Source: DASVTR01 sp036387475 (GTDB lineage Bacteria; Acidobacteriota; Blastocatellia; Pyrinomonadales; Pyrinomonadaceae). Taken from it: a stretch of DNA of 64,000 nucleotides. Shown one piece after another: positions 46,955 through 55,324 of the stretch. How positions within the stretch are numbered: position 1 is the first letter of the stretch; each line of letters starts with the position of its first letter. A model generated the notes under the pieces. It made no database searches and was not told the DNA's origin. It worked only from the letters and a program-made list of their open reading frames with translations. A program made the position numbers and the translations under genes. The DNA lies in contig DASVTR010000013.1 in the NCBI GenBank assembly GCA_036387475.1, positions 1 to 64,000 of the forward strand. The letters run 5' to 3'.

Positions 46955-48334
46955 ATGGCATTCTGGAAACGCAAGAACAAGGAACGGTTCGTCACACTCG
47001 GCCTCAACGAACCGCCGACGCCAGCAGCCCCGCGCGACACTGAACGAGCAACAGCATCACCGTCATCCACCACGCCCGAATTAGAGTCGCCCGCTGCTCT
47101 ATCTCAAACGGAAACTCGGCAGCCACCTTTGCAGACAGCGCCGCCCATCCTTGAGCCTGCGATGACCGGCGCTGCGCCGACTCCGCCGCCGTCAGACGAA
47201 ACGCAGACCATCACCGAACGCCCGCGCCCCGTCGCTCCCGCGTCTCCGCCGCCGGCGCGCCCCATCGAGACGCGCTCTCAAGAACCCGTCAAGCCCGCCA
47301 GCGCGCAGCGGCCTGTTGTCCCTTCGCGTTCTCCCTTCTCGACTTCGATTCTCGGTCTCGATCGCTCGATTGAAGAGCTACAGGCCGAAGAGGCGGCGCT
47401 CGAACAGGAATTCGGCGCACGCTTTCGCCGCGCCGTGGCCGCGACGCGCGAGTCGCTCTCGGAAAAGATTGACACTGTCTTTCAGGGACGCAAAGTAATT
47501 GACGCCGAACTCCTGGACGAGCTTGAAGAAGCGCTCATCGCCGCAGACATAGGCGTGCCGACCACCTTGCACATCCTCGAAACCGTGCGCCTCGGCATTA
47601 CGCGCCAGCAGATAAACGACATCGCCGCGCTCAAGCAGGCGATTAAAGATGAACTGCTGACGATTCTCAAAGCATCCGAAGAGCAGGGCGTCGGCTCTGA
47701 GACAAGCGTCCCCGAAGACATCGTGCCCTACGTGATGATGGTCGTTGGCGTCAACGGCGTCGGCAAGACGACGACCATCGGAAAGTTGGCCCAGCGCATC
47801 AAGGCCGAAGGCAACGATGTGCTCATCTGCGCCGCCGATACCTTCCGCGCCGCCGCCTCAGACCAACTCGCAATCTGGGCCGAGCGCACAGGCGTTCCGC
47901 TCATACAGCAAAAGCAGGGAACTGACCCGGCAGCCGTCCTCTTCGATTCTTTGAAGGCCGCGAAGGCGCGCAATTCCGACGTGCTGATCGTTGACACCGC
48001 TGGACGCCTGCACAACAAGTCGAACCTGATGGCCGAACTGGAAAAAATGAAGCGCGTCGCGGGCCGCGAGGTCGAAGGCGCGCCGCATGAAACCTTGCTC
48101 GTCGTTGATGCAGTGACGGGCCAGAACGGATTGGAACAGGCGCGGCAGTTTTTGAAGGTCGCGGGCGTCACAGGCATCGTTCTGACCAAGCTCGACGGCA
48201 CGGCCAAAGGCGGCATCGCCGTCGCCATCGCCAAAGAGTTGAATTTGCCCATCCGTTACGCTGGCATCGGCGAGAAGGTAGACGACCTCGTCGTCTTCGA
48301 CCCGAAGCAATATGTTGACAGCCTCTTCGATTAA
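46955..48334 (+). CDS. ftsY: signal recognition particle receptor FtsY
   Basis: FtsY docks SRP-ribosome complexes at the membrane and hydrolyses GTP. The NG domain (about 160-459) shows GVNGVGKTTTIGKLAQR, DTFRAAASDQL, DTAGRLHNK and TKLDGTAKGG. The N-terminal ~115 residues are proline-rich and low-complexity, acting as the A-type linker. 459 residues is normal. The start is M-A-F-W with a basic amphipathic region (WKRKNKERF), typical for membrane targeting. Confidence 0.97.
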   Translation: MAFWKRKNKERFVTLGLNEPPTPAAPRDTERATASPSSTTPELESPAALSQTETRQPPLQTAPPILEPAMTGAAPTPPPSDETQTITERPRPVAPASPPPARPIETRSQEPVKPASAQRPVVPSRSPFSTSILGLDRSIEELQAEEAALEQEFGARFRRAVAATRESLSEKIDTVFQGRKVIDAELLDELEEALIAADIGVPTTLHILETVRLGITRQQINDIAALKQAIKDELLTILKASEEQGVGSETSVPEDIVPYVMMVVGVNGVGKTTTIGKLAQRIKAEGNDVLICAADTFRAAASDQLAIWAERTGVPLIQQKQGTDPAAVLFDSLKAAKARNSDVLIVDTAGRLHNKSNLMAELEKMKRVAGREVEGAPHETLLVVDAVTGQNGLEQARQFLKVAGVTGIVLTKLDGTAKGGIAVAIAKELNLPIRYAGIGEKVDDLVVFDPKQYVDSLFD

Positions 48335-48472
48335 GTCTGGAGTCAAGAGTCGGGAGTCTAAAGTCAAAACAAAAACAGCCTCAGACTTTAGACTCTCCGC
48401 TTTAGCCTTCAGATTTTGGATTTAGATTTTTGACTCCAGACTCCAGACTCCAGACTCCAGACTTAGACGAGC
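48335..48472 (+). repeat. heptamer-repeat inverted repeat overrunning the ribD start region
   Basis: Left arm gtctgga-gtcaaga-gtcggga-gtctaaa; right arm tttgact-ccagact-ccagact-ccagact. It ends directly before the region that encodes RibD's conserved N-terminus. Confidence 0.85.
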
Positions 48473-48474
48473 GT

Positions 48475-49566
48475 ATGATGCGGCGCGCTCTGGAATTGGC
48501 GGCGCGCGGCAAGGGGCTGGTCAGCCCAAGCCCGCTCGTCGGATGCGTCATCGCGCGCGGCGAAGGCGAGGTGGTCGGCGAAGGCTTCTACGTTTACGAG
48601 CAACTCATACACGCCGAACAACAGGCGCTCGAACAGGCCGGGCCGCTTGCCAGGGGCGCGACCGCCTATGTTTCGCTCGAACCGCACGCGCATCACTCGC
48701 GCACTCCGCCCTGCACCGATGCGCTCATCAAAGCAGGCATTAAACGAGTGGTCGCCGCCGCCAGCGACCCCAACCCGCTCGTCAACGGAAGAGGCTTCGC
48801 CCAACTGCGCGCCTCCGGCGTTGAGGTTCAACTCGGCCTCTGCGCCGACGAAGCCGAGCGCCTCAACGAAAAATATCTGCACTTCACGCGCACGAATCGT
48901 CCCTTCGTTCATCTTAAACTCGCCTGTTCGCTCGACGGGCGAATAGCGACCCGCACTGGAGACTCGCGCTGGATAACCGGCGCTCAGTCTCGCGCACGCG
49001 TCCACAATTTGCGGCATGAATACGACGCGATTCTTGTCGGAGCAGGCACGGCCATCTGCGATGACCCCTTGCTGACAGACCGTTCCGGCAAAATGCGCCG
49101 CCGCCCGCTCGTCCGCATCGTTCTGGACGAAGCTCTGCGTCTCTCAAACGCTTCGCAATTGGCCCACACAGCACGCGAAGCCCCCGTCATTGTCTTCACA
49201 TCCGCACGCGCCGCAGCAACTTCGGCAGCCGCCGAGCTTACAGCGCAGGGCGTCGAAGTTGTGGCGGACGAAAGCGGCGGGCGAGACCTTCGCGCAGTGC
49301 TCAAAGAGCTTGCACAGCGCTCGCTGCAAAGCGTCCTGATTGAAGGCGGGGCAAATGTCGCTGGCGCATTCCTCGATCAGGGATTGCTCGATAAGGTTAG
49401 CTTCTTTATTGCTCCGCTGATTATCGGAGGACGCGATGCGCCCGCCGCCGTCGGAGGCAAAGGCGCAGAGAAAATCGCCGAGGCCATCAATCTTCGAGAA
49501 GTTAACATTACTCAGCACGGGCGCGACTTAGAGATCACAGGTTATCCTACACGGAATGAGGAATGA
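48475..49566 (+). CDS. ribD: bifunctional riboflavin biosynthesis deaminase/reductase
   Basis: RibD deaminates and reduces the pyrimidine intermediate of riboflavin synthesis. The deaminase domain shows SPSPLVGCVIARG, HAE (H46) and the PxPC-type zinc site. The site reads LEPHAHHSRTPPC, with His71 in place of the usual first Cys and Cys80 kept, so the zinc ligand set would be H/H/C. The reductase domain has CSLDGRIATRTGDSRWITG and LIEGGANVAGAFLDQGL. The start is uncertain: DERMMRRALELAARG begins upstream of ATG 48475, and the extra residues come from repeat (TTG 48430 also in frame). It overlaps rsmA by ATGA, implying translational coupling. Confidence 0.9.
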   Translation: MMRRALELAARGKGLVSPSPLVGCVIARGEGEVVGEGFYVYEQLIHAEQQALEQAGPLARGATAYVSLEPHAHHSRTPPCTDALIKAGIKRVVAAASDPNPLVNGRGFAQLRASGVEVQLGLCADEAERLNEKYLHFTRTNRPFVHLKLACSLDGRIATRTGDSRWITGAQSRARVHNLRHEYDAILVGAGTAICDDPLLTDRSGKMRRRPLVRIVLDEALRLSNASQLAHTAREAPVIVFTSARAAATSAAAELTAQGVEVVADESGGRDLRAVLKELAQRSLQSVLIEGGANVAGAFLDQGLLDKVSFFIAPLIIGGRDAPAAVGGKGAEKIAEAINLREVNITQHGRDLEITGYPTRNEE

Positions 49567-50486
49567 AAAAACGAAGCGCGGAGACACAGAGACGCGTTGA
49601 CGCGGGAACGAAAAAATCATCTGCGCGTCGTCGCATCACACGCTCTACGCCTCTCCTTACTCGTTATCCATCGCTCATCTCTCATCATCCGAAAAAAAGT
49701 CTCGGACAGAATTTTCTGGTGGACGAGAGTGTGGTTGAGCGTATTGTGCGCGCGGTTGTTCCCGTTGTGAATGAGACAATTGTGGAGATAGGGCCGGGGC
49801 AGGGCGCTTTGACCGCGCGTCTTATTGAACAGGCCGGACGCCTCGTTGCTATAGAGTTTGACCGAGACCTCGTGCCCGTCTTGCGTGAGCGTTTTGGCGG
49901 GCGCGAAAATTTTGAGCTTGTCGAAGGTGATGCGCTGGCCCTGGACATCTGCGCGCTGGTTGGGCTAATGAACAAGGCACGCGTTGTCGCAAATCTGCCT
50001 TACTATATTTCGACGGCCATTTTGCAACGCCTGATTGAGCAGCGCCATTGTTTGAGCGAGATGGTGTTGATGCTGCAAAAGGAAGTGGTCGAGAGAATCA
50101 CTGCGCCGCCGGGCGGAGGCGAGCGCGGCTATCTCTCTGTTCTGGTCGAGGCTTACTGCGAAGCGGAAAAGCTTTTTGATGTTGCGCCCGGCTCGTTTCG
50201 TCCCGCTCCAAAAGTTTGGAGTACGGTCGTGCGCCTGCGAGTGCGTCCCGCTCTTCCCTTCCGGGTGAAAGACGAAGCGCTGCTCTGGCGTCTGGCGAGC
50301 GCTGGCTTTGCGCAGCGACGAAAGACGATTTTTAATAACCTGCGGGCCGCCGCCGAACTGCGCACGCACATCGAGCAGAGCGGTGGGATAACAGAGGTGC
50401 TGGCGCTGGCTCAGATCGAGCCGCAGCGCCGAGCCGAAACATTATCACTAGAAGAATGGGCGCGGCTCAGCAACAGCATGGCTTAA
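49563..50486 (+). CDS. rsmA: 16S rRNA dimethyladenosine transferase
   Basis: RsmA (KsgA) dimethylates A1518 and A1519 of 16S rRNA. The 307-residue product has KKSLGQNFLVDESVVERIV, the SAM motif VEIGPGQGALTARLIE and the NLPYYIS motif. The first ~43 residues are a basic Ser/Arg-rich extension not typical of the family; its 3' part (tctcatcatcc, ctcgttatcca) resembles heptamer repeat arms. It overlaps ribD by four bases. Confidence 0.95.
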   Translation: MKKRSAETQRRVDAGTKKSSARRRITRSTPLLTRYPSLISHHPKKSLGQNFLVDESVVERIVRAVVPVVNETIVEIGPGQGALTARLIEQAGRLVAIEFDRDLVPVLRERFGGRENFELVEGDALALDICALVGLMNKARVVANLPYYISTAILQRLIEQRHCLSEMVLMLQKEVVERITAPPGGGERGYLSVLVEAYCEAEKLFDVAPGSFRPAPKVWSTVVRLRVRPALPFRVKDEALLWRLASAGFAQRRKTIFNNLRAAAELRTHIEQSGGITEVLALAQIEPQRRAETLSLEEWARLSNSMA

Positions 50487-50490
50487 GACA

Positions 50491-50554
50491 AAAGGTAAAA
50501 GTGTGGTGAAGCCAAATGTTATTACAAGGGGCTTCACCACACTTTTGCCTTTAC
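50491..50554. terminator. terminator-like inverted repeat
   Basis: Arms of ~22 nt (aaaggtaaaagtgtggtgaagcc and ggcttcaccacacttttgccttt-type) pair nearly perfectly around a ~15-nt loop, between the convergent rsmA and M16 genes. Confidence 0.85.
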
Positions 50555-50564
50555 CTTCTTCAGT

Positions 50565-52010
50565 TTATTTCTTACTAACCGTGTTGCCTTCCGCGTCAAA
50601 GAGCGTAACGTCGCCGAAGGGCGTGACCTGATCTTTGACCTTATCGTAGTCGCCGACGATGACGACCGCCGCGCGATAGGTGTCGAAGTATTTGGCGGCT
50701 GCCCGCTGAATGTCGGCAGCGGTCAGACCCTCTATCCTGGGCCGAAAGTCCTGAATAAAGCTTTTCGGCAGGTCGTAGAGGTAGACTGTGCTGATGCGCC
50801 CGGCGAGTCCGCTCTGGCTGGCAAGCTCGACGGAGAAGTTGCCGGTGCTGTAAGCCTTCGCCGCCGCTAGTTCTTCATCCGTCACAGGCGCGACGCGCAT
50901 ACGGTCAAGCTCGTAGAACATTTCGACCAGCGTCACGCCCGTCACTTCGTTACGGACGGACGCGCCCGCCAGCACGTAGCCGGATTGTGCTTTCGTCAAA
51001 GAAGTGCTGAAGGGCGAATAGGTGTAGCCCTTCGATTCGCGTATGTTGCGCGTTAGGCGCGAATAGAAAGAGCCGCCAAAGATTGTATCAGCCGTGCGCA
51101 AGGCAAAGTAGTCCGGGCCTTTGCGTTGGAAAGAAGCGTTGCCGATGTAGATTGTTGATTGAATCGAGTCGGGGCGGTGGATGAAATAAATCTGCCGCCT
51201 ATCGCGCGAAGGAACTTGTGGAATCTGCTCGGTCGGCACGGGATGATTCTTCCATGAGCCGAACGCTTTCTCAATTTGCGCGAAGAGAGTATCGGGATTA
51301 AAGTCGCCGACGACGACGAGAAAAGAGTTGTTCGGCGCGTAGTATGTAGCGACGAACTCTTTCAGGTTTTCGCGCGTCAGTGCGGCGATGGCTTTTTCGT
51401 CAGGCACGACGAAGCCGTAAGGATGAGAGCCGAAGACGGCTTTCTGAAAGCGTTCGTTGGCGAGAAAGTTCGGGTCGGCGCGGCCCGCGCGGATGGCTTG
51501 AATCGTATTCTCCTTCGCCAGCTTGACTTCCGTTTCGGGAAACGCAGGGTGCTGTATGACATCGCTGATAAGGTCAAACAGCTTGGGCGAAGACTCGGAG
51601 AGCGATGACGCAAAGAGAGTGGTCGCGTCCTGGTCTGTAAAGAGATTGAGCGTGCCGCCGATGGCGCGCAATTCTTCCTTAATCTGTCGGCTGGTGCGCG
51701 TCTCTGTGCCTTCGTTGGCGATGGTCGCCGCCAGTTGTGCGATGCCCGGATGCTTTTCGCGGCCTGTTGCCTGTCCGACGCGGACGGTCAACTGCGCCGT
51801 TATCTTCGGCACGTTCGGCAAGGGCGCGAGAATCACCATCAGCCCGTTAGAAAGCTGCCGCTCGGTGATTTTAGGCAAATTCAACGGACGTGCAGGGCCG
51901 GGCGGCGGCGGAGTCGTTTGCTGTGCGCTGAGAGACACGGCAGACATCAAGACGAGTGAAATTATCAGGGCAAAGATGGTTGTTCTTTTTAATCGAAGCA
52001 CGCTCATCAT
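50565..52010 (-). CDS. M16-family peptidase-like subunit, probably non-catalytic
   Basis: The 481-residue product has a signal peptide and M16 fold motifs. Where the catalytic HxxEH would lie it reads KHPGIAQLAATIANEGT, so the zinc ligands are missing. The C-terminal R/Y-type motif (SFYSRLTRNIRESKGYTYSP) is kept, as in the non-catalytic partners of M16 heterodimers. It overlaps the next upstream gene by four bases (ATGA), so they form an operon and perhaps a heterodimer. Confidence 0.9.
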   Translation of the reverse strand: MMSVLRLKRTTIFALIISLVLMSAVSLSAQQTTPPPPGPARPLNLPKITERQLSNGLMVILAPLPNVPKITAQLTVRVGQATGREKHPGIAQLAATIANEGTETRTSRQIKEELRAIGGTLNLFTDQDATTLFASSLSESSPKLFDLISDVIQHPAFPETEVKLAKENTIQAIRAGRADPNFLANERFQKAVFGSHPYGFVVPDEKAIAALTRENLKEFVATYYAPNNSFLVVVGDFNPDTLFAQIEKAFGSWKNHPVPTEQIPQVPSRDRRQIYFIHRPDSIQSTIYIGNASFQRKGPDYFALRTADTIFGGSFYSRLTRNIRESKGYTYSPFSTSLTKAQSGYVLAGASVRNEVTGVTLVEMFYELDRMRVAPVTDEELAAAKAYSTGNFSVELASQSGLAGRISTVYLYDLPKSFIQDFRPRIEGLTAADIQRAAAKYFDTYRAAVVIVGDYDKVKDQVTPFGDVTLFDAEGNTVSKK

Positions 52011-53377
52011 TCGCCTCCTTTCTGTTCTGGCACGCGATCAATGATGGTGCGATTTTCGGGAACGAGGTATTTCTTCGCCACGGCTTTGATTTGTGCGATG
52101 GTCACCGTCTGATATGGTTCGAGCACTTTGTTTATCAGGTTGGGGTCATCGCGGAAGAGCGCAAAGCTTGAGAGCAGGTGAGCTTTGCCGAAAGTGCCTT
52201 CCACCTGGTTGTAAAAGTTGGAGCGATAGCGCACCTTCGCGTCCGCCAGTTCTTTCTCCGTGACGCCATTTTGAATAATGTCTGAGAGCACGGCGTCCAT
52301 CTCTTTGACGATTTCGTCGCCGGTGTGGCCGGGCTTGTAGGTCGTGCGCGTAGTAATCAGCATCGGGCCATAGTAGTCAAACTCGTTGCCGAAGAGATTG
52401 ACCGAGCCATAAAGGTCGAGACTCAATTCCTTTTCTTTAATGAGCCGCTGGTAGAAACGCGAACTATCGTCGCCCTGCAAAATCAGATTGAGCAGCACCA
52501 TCGGCGCAAGGTCAGGCGAATTTTGTTCGGGCGCGTGATAGCCGACGGCGAGCGCGGGAACTTTAGCCAGCTTGTCCGTTTGCTTGACGCGCTTTTCTTT
52601 GGTCTGCGGCGGCTCTGTGATGTCAGGCTTGGTGGGCTGCGGCTGCGCGGGGATGGCTGCGAAATATTTCTCGACCATCTTCTTGACCTCATTCGCGTCA
52701 ACGTCGCCGACAATCGTGAGCACGGCGTTGTTGGGCGCGTAGTAGGTTTTGAAGAACGAGCGGACATCTTCTATGGTCGCGGCGTTGATGTCTTTCAAAT
52801 CGCCGTAGCCGTTGTGCGAGTTGTAGTAATTCTGGTTGGCGTTGCCCCAGAGGTCTATCCACTCGAAGAGGCCGTAGGGCTGGTTAAGAACGTTGACACG
52901 CACCTCTTCGCTGACGACCGCCTGCTGGTTTTTCAGATTTTCAAGCGTCACATCAAGCGAGCGCATGCGGTCTGCTTCAAGCCAGAGGCCCATCTCAACG
53001 CGGTCGCTGGGCAGCGTCTCGAAATAGTTTGTGTAATCGAAATCCGTATGGCCGTTGAGGCTGCCGCCGTTGGCTTCGACGTACTTGGCGTGCTCAAACT
53101 TTTTGATGTTGGCAGAGCCTTGAAACATCATGTGCTCGAAGAGATGCGCGAAGCCCGTGCGCCCCTTCGGCTCGATGCGAAAGCCGACGTTGTAGTAGAC
53201 GGCGACGGTCACAACCGGAGCAACGTGGTCTTCCGAGATGACCACGCGCAATCCGTTCGGCAATTTGTAGTAAACGACCGGCACGTTCAGCGGCGCGGCT
53301 GTCAACATGGGCGAAAGCGCCGCCATGACAAACAACGCGCAGAGCAACCGAGCGCTAAGCTTGCGGAAACTATCCAT
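52007..53377 (-). CDS. M16-family zinc metallopeptidase
   Basis: The 456-residue product has a signal peptide and the inverted zinc motif H78-L-F-E81-H82 (GFAHLFEHMMFQGS). It is the catalytic partner of the non-catalytic M16 subunit. The pair may degrade periplasmic peptides. Family M16 otherwise includes PqqL and mitochondrial-processing-type enzymes. Confidence 0.93.
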   Translation of the reverse strand: MDSFRKLSARLLCALFVMAALSPMLTAAPLNVPVVYYKLPNGLRVVISEDHVAPVVTVAVYYNVGFRIEPKGRTGFAHLFEHMMFQGSANIKKFEHAKYVEANGGSLNGHTDFDYTNYFETLPSDRVEMGLWLEADRMRSLDVTLENLKNQQAVVSEEVRVNVLNQPYGLFEWIDLWGNANQNYYNSHNGYGDLKDINAATIEDVRSFFKTYYAPNNAVLTIVGDVDANEVKKMVEKYFAAIPAQPQPTKPDITEPPQTKEKRVKQTDKLAKVPALAVGYHAPEQNSPDLAPMVLLNLILQGDDSSRFYQRLIKEKELSLDLYGSVNLFGNEFDYYGPMLITTRTTYKPGHTGDEIVKEMDAVLSDIIQNGVTEKELADAKVRYRSNFYNQVEGTFGKAHLLSSFALFRDDPNLINKVLEPYQTVTIAQIKAVAKKYLVPENRTIIDRVPEQKGGE

Positions 53378-53667
53378 GATTAAACCTCACAATGATGAAG
53401 GTGAAACTGTCCCAAATCTGTCTGAAACTCTTTGATGCGCATAAGCTACTGAGAAGGCCGAGACAGGCGGCAGACCTTCACGGGCTTGATAGCGTTTCCA
53501 ATTCAAAAGCTGTTGGGATAAAGGAGACGATGCGCCGGGTTCAAGCGGCACGCCAGCACTGTGTCTGGCCGAATTCGACTAACGTCAGATATGTACGGAA
53601 AGATTGAAGGAAAAGTTTCCCGGTTGTAAGTAGCGGCGGGCGGTTTTAAGAGAAATGATGGCCGCCG
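53378..53667. other. intergenic region, nothing recognised
   Basis: 290 bp between two minus-strand units. It should contain the promoter of the M16 pair. I see no repeat hairpin, RNA gene or convincing ORF in it. Confidence 0.5.
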
Positions 53668-54669
53668 TCAACTGAGCGCCAAAACCATATGCTCAATCGC
53701 CTGATGCATGACCCAGAGCAGCGTCGGGTCTGTGGCTGTGAGAATGAGCGCGAAGAGGAAAGCACAGAGGCTTGACCAGAGTGCCAGAGACGAACTGAAT
53801 GCGCGGTGCTGCTCAAAGACGCAGCCTTGTGAAGCCAACTCCGTCAATCGGCGCACGCGCCGGGCGACGCTCGCCGTATCCTCTCCGACCAGATGTGCGA
53901 GCGCGGGCATCGTCGGTTTCGTCTGCGGCGGAACGATGCGCGCAATCTTGACCAGCGCCGAGGCCAGATTGAGAGCCACTTGAGCGCCGCCACGCGCAGC
54001 ATATTCGTCAGCCGCCGCCTCCGAAGCGTCGGCCCACGCGCAATCAAGCGAGCGCCCGCAGGGAACGATTAAGAGCGCATCGCGGCAGGCGCGTAAACTT
54101 GTGCGCTTAAAATTATCAAACGTTGCCAGATGTCCGCGCTCGTGGGCCAGAGCCGCCGCCATCTCCGCTTCGTCCAGCGCGTCGAAAACCTGTGTGGCGA
54201 TAAAGAGTCTGGGCTTGAACGCGCCGACGATGGCGATGACCGGAAACGGATGACGAATGCGATAAGTCGGAATACTGATTCCGTCTAACTTCAGCGGCTC
54301 GGCGTGGCGCAGCCAATTGGCGTTTAAGAGCCGTGTTGCGCGCCACGCGGCCAGACCGCGCCAGAGTGCCAGCGCAATTCCGATAGCCGAAACGAAGGCC
54401 ACCACAGCCAGTTTCGCGCTCACGACTTCGTCCGTATCTGTCGGCTCGTGCGTCAGGTAAGAAGGAGCCAGCAGGATCAGCACGCAGGCGACTGAGCCGA
54501 TCATAGGAAAGAGCCGGAGCGCGAAGAGAAAGCGTGCGCGCATCTCCGCAGCCCAATTTTGTGCGCGTCCCTGCAGCGCACGCCAGAGCGCCGCCGCCAA
54601 AAGGGTAGCGAGCGCATTGATGGTCAACAGCGCCGCCAGCACGATACTGATTCCGAGCAGAGCGTACAT
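53668..54669 (-). CDS. M56-like (BlaR1-type) membrane metallopeptidase
   Basis: The 333-residue product has several membrane segments and the zinc motif H176-E177-R-G-H180 (LAHERGHLATFD). BlaR1-type proteins sense a signal and cleave the BlaI repressor. No C-terminal beta-lactam sensor domain is present, so the signal is unknown. It follows blaI by 6 nt. Confidence 0.85.
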   Translation of the reverse strand: MYALLGISIVLAALLTINALATLLAAALWRALQGRAQNWAAEMRARFLFALRLFPMIGSVACVLILLAPSYLTHEPTDTDEVVSAKLAVVAFVSAIGIALALWRGLAAWRATRLLNANWLRHAEPLKLDGISIPTYRIRHPFPVIAIVGAFKPRLFIATQVFDALDEAEMAAALAHERGHLATFDNFKRTSLRACRDALLIVPCGRSLDCAWADASEAAADEYAARGGAQVALNLASALVKIARIVPPQTKPTMPALAHLVGEDTASVARRVRRLTELASQGCVFEQHRAFSSSLALWSSLCAFLFALILTATDPTLLWVMHQAIEHMVLALS

Positions 54670-54675
54670 GATTCT

Positions 54676-55119
54676 CTAATCTTGACGGCGTAGCTCTCGT
54701 CGCTTTTGTTTGACCAGGCGGTCAAGCTCGTCCAGCAGTTCGCGGTCGTGCTCTGTGACGGCATCAACAATGCAGGCCAGCACAGGCTCAGCCCCTGCTA
54801 TTTCGCCACCGAGCAAGCCTTCGATGACATCGCGGGCCACGCCCTGCTCCATCTCTTCGCGTGAGACGCGAGGGCAATAGAGAAACGCGCGCCCGTCCTT
54901 TCGACGACTGAGCAAGCCCTTTTTATGCAGGCGGTCGAGCGTCGTCATAATGGTCGTGTATGCGATCTGCTCGTGGAAGGATTGGAAGATTTCGCGGACG
55001 CTCGACTCGCCGCGCCGCCACGCTTCGTCCATCACCTTGCGTTCGAGCTTGCCGAGCGTCTGGCACATCACCTCGCGCGGGCGCTTGAAACCGAGGAGAG
55101 TAAATCCGGGGATTTTCAT
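54676..55119 (-). CDS. BlaI/MecI-family repressor
   Basis: The 147-residue product has the winged-helix domain TLGKLERKVMDEAWRRGESS, VREIF and YTTIMTTLDRLHKKGLLSRR. It is expected to be cleaved by the adjacent M56 peptidase. ATG 55119 lies only ~2 nt from the predicted transcript start, so it may be leaderless; an in-frame ATG at 55068 is an alternative. An operator-like dyad overlaps its promoter. Confidence 0.92.
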   Translation of the reverse strand: MKIPGFTLLGFKRPREVMCQTLGKLERKVMDEAWRRGESSVREIFQSFHEQIAYTTIMTTLDRLHKKGLLSRRKDGRAFLYCPRVSREEMEQGVARDVIEGLLGGEIAGAEPVLACIVDAVTEHDRELLDELDRLVKQKRRELRRQD

Positions 55120-55127
55120 GGCGCAGA

Positions 55128-55156
55128 GTATTAAATACATTCTAGTAGAGTGTCAA
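55128..55156 (-). promoter_or_regulatory. blaI promoter with operator dyad
   Basis: On the minus strand TTGACA (55151-55156) and TAATAC (55128-55133) are separated by exactly 17 bp. The dyad acaTTCTAgTAGAgtgt at 55137-55153 (ACA-n-TCTA-n-TAGA-n-TGT) sits in the spacer. BlaI-type repressors bind dyads of this kind, so autorepression is likely. Confidence 0.75.
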
Positions 55157-55232
55157 CTATAAGAATCCACCGTGCTTCTCACCAGAGAGGAGCATCTTTT
55201 AGTTTCACGCGGAAGGGAAACAGGACGCGCTG

Positions 55233-55241
55233 TGTTATACT
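55233..55241 (+). promoter_or_regulatory. extended -10 promoter for the RNase J gene
   Basis: TGTTATACT contains TG-n-TATACT (55233-55241), a strong extended -10. The -35 is weak. It would drive the RNase J gene. Confidence 0.5.
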
Positions 55242-55324
55242 ATCCGGCTAAATTTCTCCCGGCTGAGGTTGTCTATTGAGTGGGCCACAGCCGGGTTTTT
55301 CAGGAGAGTAGAGTAAAGAACACA

